Assembly (NCBI GenBank): GCA_947462335.1 | Contig: OX381707.1 | Location: 65,242,816 to 65,306,815, forward strand | From: Harmothoe impar | Taxonomy: Eukaryota; Annelida; Polychaeta; Phyllodocida; Polynoidae | Length of the DNA: 64,000 nt | Direction of reading: 5' to 3' | Shown: in pieces, positions 54,869 to 64,000 of the stretch | Layout of the letters: each line of letters starts with the position of its first letter | How positions within the stretch are numbered: position 1 is the first letter of the stretch | Position numbers and translations under genes: made by a program | The notes under the pieces: model-generated | The model's database searches: none | What the model saw: the letters and a program-made list of their open reading frames with translations, nothing else | Told to the model about the DNA's origin: nothing

Positions 54869-57800
54869 TGTGTTGATTAGTGTCTGGGGGGCCCTTGGTC
54901 TGAGATGGCTGCACAAGCAACGCGAGGGAATGGAAGTGTACCCTCATTTAATAGGTTGCACAGGGCGGAACATCTAGTATTATCTCCAAGGTGTGACAAT
55001 GCACCTGGTGTGATGCATATATTGTCTTACTAGTATGTATAAAGGTGTATTATAATTATTATATAGTCGCAGATAGAAGTCAAACAGGGCAGGGAACGGG
55101 AGATTGCAAGGACAGGCCTGAGGGGGGTAAACCCTGGGGGTGGCAGAGGGCAGCATGGAGAGGGGTTAGACTGCCTTACCCATCAGGAGGATATAGGAAC
55201 CAGGTGCAGGAGGAGGCGGAGGTGTGTGTGTGTGTGGAGGTGGGGGGGGGGGGGGTAGAAGGGGGAGGAGACGGGTAGATCACCACGACATGTAACCCAA
55301 TCCCCGGAGGCATCAAATACTCAAGCTACATGGCTCTTTACTAAAAAAGGAACACCGCTAAATTTGAGAAGAGATTGAATCCACCCAACATTCCGTTCTT
55401 CATGATGGCCTGAGTTGAGCTCTATGTGCGGTAACTTTACCATTCAATGATTCCTGTCAACAAAAGCACCCCCCTCTTTGTGTAAAGTATTATCATTTTT
55501 AAAACATCACAATATATTTCTTCTAAGCAATTGATTTCAATGGATGCTGGTTATAAGGAGTAAATGCTACAAAGCAGCTCGGTAAGTATCATTAAGGCTA
55601 AGGGAGGACAGGAGTTAAGATGGGGTGTGGGCGCACAGATGGGTCCCTGATTGAATCAAATGTGCCCTATGGCTAAAAGGTCCCCCTCCCCAACTTAATC
55701 ACTGAATGACCACCTTACCACCCCTACCCCCATACTCAATCCATACACCACCCCTACTGCCCACATCCTTATCCCCACTCAGGCCCCACCTTTCCCCCTA
55801 TCTCAAGGTGCGTGGCAGTCTCTAGCCCTCTGTAAACAAGGCCGTTAAACTTGCACGAGGAGGTTCTTGATTAAAACCACCACCTCATGAATATTAATGA
55901 CCAGGTATTTTGTCTGTCTAGCCCCCCCCCCCACCCCCACCCCTACCCCACCCCATTCTCTCTGCCTACCATTGCCATGCCTTGGGGCTGCAGTTAGAAG
56001 ATGTCTTATTGTGGTAGGGAGATTGAATTGTATTCGACCATCCTTAGTACCTGGGAAGTGAAATTAAGTGACACACTTAACCTACTTGCAGGTAAATGAT
56101 ACGGGTCCTTGATTCGAGTAGACCATTTAAAGGTGCTAGATGACTGGTGGCTTATTGTACTTGTGGATAGCAGTATTACTACCTCAGGTTCTCTAGTTTA
56201 TTACATGAAAGGTTGTTATTCAAGGTCAAGTAACTTCAAAAACAAGAAAATTAATATTCTTCTTTTTTTAAAATTTAGGAACTGAATTGCATACTTAAAG
56301 AGCCACCATGTACAAAATGTATTACTTCCCCCCATAGCTTCCAATCATATCCTGTAATCAATCATAATGATATAAATTTATATTTTAAATATTTACTCTG
56401 CCTCAAATATGAACATCTCTATCGCCACCCTTTATATCTTCAAGAGTTGCCCCTTCCATACCCCACCCCCAACCCCCTGCAGCTCCCCTCCCCCCCCCCC
56501 CCCCCCCACACAGAGCACACCACGAGGCGTGAAAGTCATCGGTACAATTATTCCATCCATATGTCTCATGTGCCACTCATATCGTGTTTTATTGATATCA
56601 CAACCTGCGTGCAAACACTTAAGCACGTCTGACTGCAGGTGCCACTCCTTATACTCAGATGGAGGTGTGGAAAGTCAAACATCATCTCCTCATCCTTTAT
56701 AATATTGAGACGTTTAAATTGTAACCCTCGTCATCTTACTTGACTACTGAGACCTGAAGGCAATGTGCAATTTTGGGAACTAAGTCCTCCTTACCATGCA
56801 TCGTAATTTAGGACCACTGCAAAAATAATGATTATACTAAATTATGCCAACTACGTGTTTCTTGAAATGGAACACTGCTTAATCCCTTGTGTTTATAGTT
56901 AGTTTGGTGAAATGTGAATGTTCTGTGAGTTTGTATTCAAACAAAGTGACTGGTTGATATAAAATTTAGATCAAACTGTTAACAGTTATTGCACAGTAGT
57001 ACATGTACCGGGTAGTTTCCCATAACTCTCACGATACACCTACATATATTATCTCTATAATAATCTACATGTAACTCAAAGCAGGTCGAATATTTCATAC
57101 ATGTATCTGAAATTTCAGCAAACAAACACAACTATTGTTGTATAGAGGAAAGGATGGATACAATTTATCACCACATTGTTTCTTTTTAGTGCGATATGAG
57201 AGACTGGTTTCAGTAATGTTTATGTTTAGAGTGGAGAGTTGTGTGGTCTACAGCACCTGTGTTTTTGTTCAACAACTATGTGGCACATACTGACCCGATA
57301 AGCATCCATGTGCACACCCACTTCTGTCTGCACATATTGCACCACATATCCTGGTACAGAAAATGTATACTTGTGGATCACATAGTCAACAATGATAACA
57401 CATTTAATTATTTTGTGGAGTTTTCTTTCTGAATTTTGATAATAACAAAATAAAACGTTGTAGCATAAAGGAATGTGGTGGAAATCAGTATGAAATGATT
57501 GTAGTTTTTTTTAATGTTGCTGGCGGATCAACTTCCCACTATTGTCACCATTGGTTTGGCCGCATGTGATATGTCCCAATGTGTGCTCCTTCAACTTCAC
57601 ACCCAGTCTCATCACGTCTACTTCACACCTATCCTGGGCACTTGCATCTACTCTTAACACCTGAACACACTCCCTTCTCCCCCTTCATCCTTTAGCTCAA
57701 GGCTTCCTCATAGAACTACTCCAACTTCAAACTTCCACCCCACCCACCCCTCCCATGCACCCCAACCCATCTTCTCCTTTGCTGAGACATGTCCCATAAC

Positions 57801-58997
57801 TTATATAAGCTACCACACAAGCCTCAATGCCCAAAGTGAACTCACAGGAAACACAATCGTCAAAACACGATTATGTGTTTTTCCCCCAACAAGGGTGTGC
57901 AGAGCCGCCACTCCAATTAGCGGAACACCCATGGAGACGGGCGGGCGCCTGGCTGCCTTGTTAATGATCGGCCGCCACCTCCTCCAGTACTAGCCCCTCA
58001 CCTCCAGCCTGGTCCCCGCACTCTAGGTACTAAGCAGACACCATCAATGTTCAGGTTTTTGAGAAAAAACACACCAGATTTTACACTTTTTAGGTTGAAT
58101 GATATCCTGCTGATGTTTAAACCTCTGAAGTGGACCCTTTTTGTATGGATAGAAACTTTTGGCTTAAGAAATGTGTGGAAGGGGTATTACTAGTAGCCAT
58201 TTGCATGTGTTGCACGACCACCCCATGACAAAATTTTCTCAGCTAAAATGTGGACTTTTGTTGGTGGAAATATCCCCTTTTCTAAAGAAGAAAAAACACC
58301 CCTTAAACAAAAACAACGAGACACACAAAAACAGGTAGACTTGCTCAAGTCCTAGAATTTGAATAAAGACAAAAAAATACTTTTCTCAACTATACTTTTC
58401 TCAACTGTCTAACAACCAGGGGAGGGGAGGAGGAGGGGGGGGGGGTAGTGCGTGGCGGAGTACAGTTCTCACTGATGCAGGCCAGTCTAAAAGACAGGTT
58501 GAAATTGCATGAAGATGAAAAGCTCCCATTATTCCTGAACGTGGATGGTGTCCACTGAGTGGGCTGAGTGCAGGGGCTCACACACAGCCTGACGATGTGT
58601 GAGCAGGGTCAGCACAGACACGACGTGTTTGGGAAAGACGAGTCGGCAGTGATGTCAGGAGCGGCAGCTTTGGTGTCGGCAGAGGCGTGTGATGTGTTTA
58701 TGTTTGTACTCTGGGAAATGTACAGAGACAACTGTGGTGAGAGGGAGATGGGTGGGGTCTGGGGGTAGAGGAGGGCTGAGGGGTATGGGTATGGGTATGG
58801 GCAGGAATGGCCTGTAGTGGCATTGGAAGGTGTGGGGTATCTCAAGGTGTGCTGGGGAGTGTGTGGTCTGCTGTGCTGAAGGTGTGGTGAGGAGGTGAGG
58901 GTGTGGGGCGGTCCTGCTGGAGGTGGTGGTGGTGGGAGATAATAGTGGCTCATGAGGAGGTAGATATGATTGCCAGAGGTATGGCTAGAGGTATATC
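54869..58997. other. intron stretch with homopolymers and a MITE fragment
   Basis: Contains a G14 run (~55242), C11 (~55922), C18 (~56490) and G11 (~58436). A 30-bp fragment at 57284-57313 (CATACTGACCCGATAAGC, then ATCCATGTGC) matches the interior of the piggyBac-like copy at 48737. TACATGTA occurs at about 57001, 57067 and 57100. No gene is recognised. Confidence 0.45.
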
Positions 58998-59017
58998 TAG
59001 ATGAGAGAGATACAGAG

Positions 59018-59018
<1 letters not shown>

Positions 59019-59086
<68 letters not shown>

Positions 59087-59087
59087 C

Positions 59088-59118
<31 letters not shown>

Positions 59119-59310
59119 CAGAGACAGAGACAGAGAAAAAGACAGAGAGACAGAGACAGAGAAAAAGACAGAGAGACAGAGACAGACAGAGACAGAGAGA
59201 CAGAAGGGAGGGGAGGGGGAGAGACAGAGAGACAGAAACAAGACAGAGAACGAGACAGACAGAAGCAAAGACAGAGAACGAGACAGACAGACAGACAGAA
59301 GCAGGAAAGG
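59019..59310 (+). repeat. GA and GAGACA microsatellite
   Basis: About 50 bp of (GA)n, then some 240 bp of GACAGA and GAGACA units with interruptions (GAAAAAGACAGA, GGGAGGGGAGG). The long ORFs on both strands here are simple-repeat translations (Arg/Glu or Leu/Ser) and not genes. Confidence 0.95.
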
Positions 59311-61528
59311 AAAGAGAGAGAATGAAAGGAGAGAGCTGTATGAAGGCTTTTAAGTTCGCATGGGGGTAAAGTGAGTAGTTAGATCCTCAATATCTGAATA
59401 TATGATAATGATGTCGCCCTTTCCTGCATCCAACTCTACTATAGTCTATACAACAGCCCCAATGCCCACTAGCTGTATGTTATCAAGCTATACTCTCTTT
59501 GTGTCCAAGGAATTGGCTTCGAGCATACATTACAACGACCCAAAAAAAGTGCTGACCTAAATAAACCAGAGGTGAGGCCATACACTGCTGGTGATTCAAA
59601 ACCAAGTAAAAAAAAACTGCTATAGGAGACAGATAAACTTACAACCAAAGACATATATGGGACTTTGACTGTATACATCCTGGATGTGCCATCGGAAAGT
59701 CTCCCCATTTGAAATATCTCAAATCATACAAAGCTCCAGGTTTGATCCAATATCGTGTTTAGTTACTTAGTTGTAGACTGCAGTCATCATTGTACAAAAT
59801 TAATGTAACACATTATGCTTAAACATTGACAACGAATAGTTTTCTGGAAGGATCTCTGAAGTAATCTAATATTCCAAAGCTATGTGATTATATAGGATAA
59901 GGTTGGTAAATTATTTGTGTTTAGAGTAGCCACAGTAATGCTTTCAAACATTCAGTGCTGCTTCAGTTTGAATGGATGACAATGTTGTAAATTCAAAGTG
60001 CCCATTTTGATACAATAAGAACTTTAAATTTTAAAACAATACCAACTTCCACAGCATACATTATCAAAAATCAACAATCTGCTTTAATCATACCCTATCC
60101 GCCAATGAGCTTTTATTTTATATCTACAAACTATATACCCGGACAGCTTTAGTCTAACTCAATTAATTTCCATTAGCTCCAGTTCTCGTCGCACGTCCAA
60201 TCAGTGTGACATGTGTATAGGGTAAGGTGTATGTGTCAAGTTCCTCCAGCGTGTTAATGGACGACCCACATGGGTATAATCTACACATATCGTAACGCTT
60301 CATGACTAATTACATCAGGGCAAATTCACACCAAATGTGGAGGCCATGTATCGCTAGTGTCCTGTCAGTATAAGTTAACGTGGAGAATACTAAGGTGGCA
60401 CTGCACTAAATGGGACATAATGTGTCAGGACCTGAAACGTGTCCCCTCCCATGTTCATAGGTAATAAGCTTTGGTCAAATATGAAATTGCCTGTGATTAT
60501 GTCAGGGTATTTATCGCAATATATCATGTTTTTGTATCAAACATATTGGTCATTGCTCATGTTATGTCTGGCCTGTTGATATAAACGTTATCACATTCCA
60601 TTGAATAACATGCTTATTACCAGTCACTATTCAGAAAAAAGTGGATAACATGATGACATTTGCATAGATGTAGCATTCCCATTATGGTATGCTTCTATAA
60701 ACACTGATAGTAATTAGCTGTTCTGCGTGGGTATCCTGTAAGTGAATCTGGATGAACCCCTGATTGTATTCTCAGAACTTGCACCAGGAGATATCAACCC
60801 CCTCTCACATTCCCACCCCTGGTTCAATGACTCATTATCTCCCAACAGTGTGACCGATATTGTGTCAAATTTCTATCTGTTATCAGTAAAATGACTTTGA
60901 TGGAGCCTAAAAAGGACATTGCCTGATCCCATTTTTGGTCACAAAGCCGTACTCTCGGTTATTTATGACTTGTTGAATTAATATTCACAAAACAGTAGGC
61001 ATGTTTGCTGAAACCCTTTATCAATATGAACCATGGTTATCATGCACACAGAGGGTCGTTTCATCAAGATGGTAGCTGATGTATCAGGTACACATGTATA
61101 AACAATTAAAACACACATATAGATACAAATATGCATCACATGAGTGCATAGTGCATATGATATGGGTGTGAGCAAAAATGATAAGAGGCATGAAGATCAC
61201 TCATTCAACGTATACATGCCCTCTCACAATAAAGGTCATGACTCATCAACACCATGAATGTATTATGTAGCCAAGTTTTGTAGATTGTATATGTGTCCAT
61301 AATTATATCTAATTACATTGCATCGTATACATACATGACCAGATTTTCTTTACTAATTTTTTTCCATGAGTGTGGGGGTACCAAAATCTGGTTGTCCCCC
61401 TGCATTTACCAAAAGCTTTCCCTGTGAATAATATCACAAATCAATTAAATGTAAAGGCAATTATCACATCTCTACAACACCAATGTGATTATTGGTTTAC
61501 CACAATAGATAGCAGATTGAGTACGTAC
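59311..61528. other. first part of the Lbx intron next to exon 1
   Basis: AT-rich sequence running up to the donor at 61528. No repeat ends, CpG patch or gene recognised. Scattered TAATTA and AATTAAT cores are expected at this base composition. Confidence 0.45.
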
Positions 61529-62597
61529 CGTCACACTGTGCTGAGGAGGCGTCCATTCCGTCAAAGGTTTTACTCGTCATCTGTAACAAGGCGTCCAGTG
61601 GGGAAGGAGACGACCCCAGACTTAACTTGGTCTTGGTCTCCCTCACGTCGTCGTCCACCTCGATCTCCTCGTCCTCGTCCGACGACGAGTCCTCCCGATA
61701 GTCGCTCCCTATCGGCGACCCCCGACGTCGCGCCGCTGCAGCTGCGGCTGACGCGGCGGCCGCGACGTCGGCCCACGGGCGGACGATAGCCGCGCCGCCG
61801 GGACCGGGCAGGTTGGCTGGCGGCGGCGCGCCGTGTGTCGTTCCTGAGACACCGCCGACGCCCCCCATACCAACAGCTGAGCGGAAAATCTCAGACAGGC
61901 CACCGCCACCGCCACCGGAGCGCATTAGTCCGTTATGACCGGAAGCGGAAATAGGGCCGGAACCGGAAGTGCCGACGTTGTGGGTGTTGTTGTCCTTGCC
62001 GCCGGCAGAGCGGCGGACGGCGCGGCCGGTGAGGATGTCGGCGATGCTGAACGGGGTGAGCGGTTTGTTGGGGTTCCGCGGGGGCTGGATCTGCACCTGT
62101 GCCAGTCTGTTATAGGGCGCGTAGCGGTCCCCACCTGGCCGCCCCGCGTGGTGCGGGCGTCCCCCGCGCGACCCTGGAGGACCTCCTCCCGGGTGCTGCT
62201 GGTGCTGGTGGTGCCCGTGGTGGTGGTGGAGTAGCACACCTGTAGGCACCGCGCCCGCCGATGCGGCCGGAAGTGCCGGGGAGCGCGTCCGGTGTAGCGC
62301 GGCGGCTGAGGTGGTGGGCGGCGTGCTCATGGTGCAGGGGCTGTGTCGGGGGGAGCGGCCGTCGTCCGGGGACGCGGCCGGGGAGGCGCGCGTCGGCGGC
62401 GGGGCGACGACGACGGCGGTGGGTGGGTGCGGGCCGGGCAGGCGCTGGTGGTGGGGATGCTGGGGGTGCTGGAGGACGGCGTGAGGGTGCTGCCCCTGGT
62501 GAGGGTGCAGCTGACCCATCGACGACTCCACCATCGACATGTTGATGACCCCACCAAAGCCGACCGGAAACCCCGGCACCTGTACACCCAGGAGCAT
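61529..62597 (-). CDS. lbx: Lbx (ladybird homeobox) exon 1: eh1 repressor motif
   Basis: First coding exon: residues 1-356 and the first base of codon 357. Start: ATG at 62597 in the good context CACCATGC, with an in-frame TGA four codons upstream (62610-62612), so the frame cannot extend 5' in this exon. Residues 177-189 (NKPLTPFSIADIL, 62031-62069), followed by AVRRS, form the Engrailed-homology motif of Lbx, which in this family recruits Groucho-type co-repressors. Residues 332-349 (SPLDALLQMTSKTFDGMD) match the conserved stretch before the homeodomain. Other regions are low complexity: His/Pro/Gln-rich (31-60, 124-135), Gly-rich (228-250), poly-Ala (279-289) and acidic (304-317). The donor is GACG|GTACGT. 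With exon 2 the protein is 601 residues, about twice vertebrate LBX1. The exon is a CpG island. Confidence 0.94.
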
Positions 62598-64000
62598 GGT
62601 GACCGGAAGTCAGTAGTCGACGGTGGCTACTGGAAAATGACCCCTTTGTCTACTTGTTGATCCACTGTAGGTTTCGTCAGACTAGAATGTCTGGATCCTC
62701 CAAAACACTAACCTATACAACTCTGTCCTCTCATCTGTTATAGTTACCAATGTGTAATCTTAGCAACAGAGGGACCCAAAATACCAGGTCAGCATAACAA
62801 TGATGTCTGCAAGTTTGATACACACTACACAGAGCAATCCAATGATAAAACAATATGTGACCAGAAGTGGGACAATATCCAGGAAGGAGATATATGTCCT
62901 GGGACTATGTCACAGTCATGATAGTGATTACTGTCCTCTGATTAATTCCTCCAGTACGTATTGACACATACATGCAGATCTCATGGTGCATATCAAGTCA
63001 CAAGCCCTTAATACTTGATGTAGAATACAGCATGCACCTCCTGTGTCCTCCTGGTGCTGGACGTTATGTACAACAGGCACACACACACCTGTGTGGTGGC
63101 TTCTCCAGGGCACAACACCTCCTGTCACTGCGCCTCCTGTTCCTATACTGAACACACATACACAACCAGGGCCACCCTGGAGTCAACCAGGGACGTGTTG
63201 ACAGGGAATTCCTCCAGTAAGAGAGCGTGTCCTATGTCCCTGTCCTCCAGGTCCTTCCAGGTCCTCCAGGAGAAGTGGTCCGTCAAGTAGAGGTTGAAGT
63301 AGTTTGGTGGTCGGAGTAGAAACACGACTTCAGCACCTCTCCACGGGGTCCTTGGTAATGTTGGGTGTACTAAGTGAGCAGCGCCACTCTGCTGCTGGAG
63401 GAGGGGGAGGATGGTCGGGGAGTGTTTCGGCTGGCTGCCACCACCACTGCAGCTGTCCGCATGGGTAGGGACTGTGTGAGTGAGTGAGTGTGTGGGTGAG
63501 TGAGTGGGTGAGTGAGTAGCGGTGTGGTGCGGCCGCAGGAGGAGGAGGGGACACTCTGAACACTGTATGTGTGGGTGAGTGTGTCTGTATGTGTGCGTGC
63601 GTGTTATGAGTGCCGTATGAGTGGCTATACATCTACATCTGACGAGTCAAATAGCCTCCGTCACAGGAATACTTAGTGTTTGGTGGTGAGAGGCTGGAAT
63701 ACTAAATAGCCGCGTTTGAAGGCGTGAAGGATAAATCCGAGCGTCTTCCCATGAAGGGGCTATTTAACATATGGAAGGCCGGTGCGACATGAAGGGGCCA
63801 GTTGCCAATTAGAGGGAGAAAGAATAGGTGCTCTATCTGTTCAGTGAATATAGCAATCCTCGCTACTTCTCACTGTTGTTATTAGTGACTTGAATGCTTT
63901 TTGGGAATTAAAACCATTGGACCTTCATCTGTCTATGGCAAATATATGAACACACCTATATACCACCGCTAGCATTAAAATATCAATATGGAGAGGGTGG
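62598..64000 (-). promoter_or_regulatory. lbx: Lbx 5' UTR and proximal upstream region
   Basis: Must contain the 5' UTR and probably the promoter, but no TATA box or initiator is convincing. An ETS-type ACCGGAAGT lies at 62602-62610. A dyad TAAATAGCC (~63702) and GGCTATTTA (~63759) about 60 bp apart sits in a small conserved-looking patch (63690-63790). A GTGA/GTGG microsatellite occupies about 63475-63520. An upstream non-coding exon cannot be excluded: an acceptor-like TTTTCCAG occurs at 62627-62634 on the minus strand. Confidence 0.4.

Larger units (their letters stand above)
5794..61528 (-). other. lbx: Lbx intron, 55,735 bp, phase 1
   Basis: The donor GACG|GTACGT (intron begins at 61528) and the acceptor TTGTACATTACAG|AG (intron ends at 5794) are both canonical. 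The reading phase matches: G from exon 1 plus AG from exon 2 makes a Glu codon. Known Lbx genes also have an intron just upstream of the homeobox, so the position is conserved while the size is extreme. The intron holds the MITEs, tandem repeats and CpG-rich modules listed separately, and no other gene I can recognise. Confidence 0.9.

Noticed and set aside
58609..59369. Arg/Glu- and Leu/Ser-rich ORFs on both strands
   Set aside because: Translations of the GA and GAGACA microsatellite.
1..64000. A second protein-coding gene nested in the intron or flanks
   Set aside because: I checked the longer frames on both strands for recognisable domains (homeobox, kinase, zinc finger, reverse transcriptase, transposase) and found none beyond Lbx. 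Small, multi-exon or fast-evolving genes could still be missed by eye.

Overview
The window is animal genomic DNA and is almost entirely non-coding. The only protein-coding gene I can support is a ladybird-type homeobox gene (Lbx) on the minus strand, in two coding exons. Exon 1 is at 61529-62597 and carries the Engrailed-homology repressor motif. Exon 2 is at 5057-5793 and carries the homeodomain. The exons join in frame (phase 1) across a GT-AG intron of 55,735 bp and encode a predicted 601-residue transcription factor. The window therefore reads, from right to left: Lbx 5' flank, exon 1, a huge intron, exon 2, a roughly 1.1 kb 3' UTR with a candidate poly(A) site near 3960, and 3' flank.

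No species can be named. The Lbx gene makes it a bilaterian. Strong enrichment of the palindrome TACATGTA, many small foldback and terminal-inverted-repeat elements, tRNA-like SINE heads and long G/C homopolymers suggest an invertebrate, perhaps a lophotrochozoan such as a mollusc or brachiopod. That is inference only.

The intron and flanks hold several kinds of structure. (1) Short non-autonomous DNA elements: a TTAA-flanked piggyBac-like MITE family (four copies plus a fragment), a GAACGTTC-ended family (three copies plus fragments), two 108-bp elements with CCCAGTGGGCAC-type ends, two hAT-like elements with 5-bp target duplications plus one related hairpin, and several long foldbacks. (2) Tandem repeats, notably a 33-bp minisatellite at 38248-39003, an ATGTC-rich array at 46708-46910 and a GA/GACA microsatellite at 59019-59310. 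(3) CpG-rich promoter- or enhancer-like modules combining YY1, NRF1, ETS, NF-Y, E2F, CRE, CTCF-like, RFX and K50-homeodomain sites, at about 14.0, 15.2, 22.95, 31.0, 33.15, 39.4, 42.05, 49.8 and 54.0 kb.

The most interesting signal is the inverted-repeat nonamer GAGCAGCTC, which occurs 14 times where fewer than one is expected, often in tight groups (four in 357 bp at 35.4-35.7 kb, three in 55 bp at 40.4 kb). It does not coincide with the repeat families and looks like a recurrent regulatory site of the Lbx locus whose factor I cannot name. Together, the large intron, the clustered motifs and the absence of any other gene suggest that most non-repeat DNA here is cis-regulatory landscape for Lbx.
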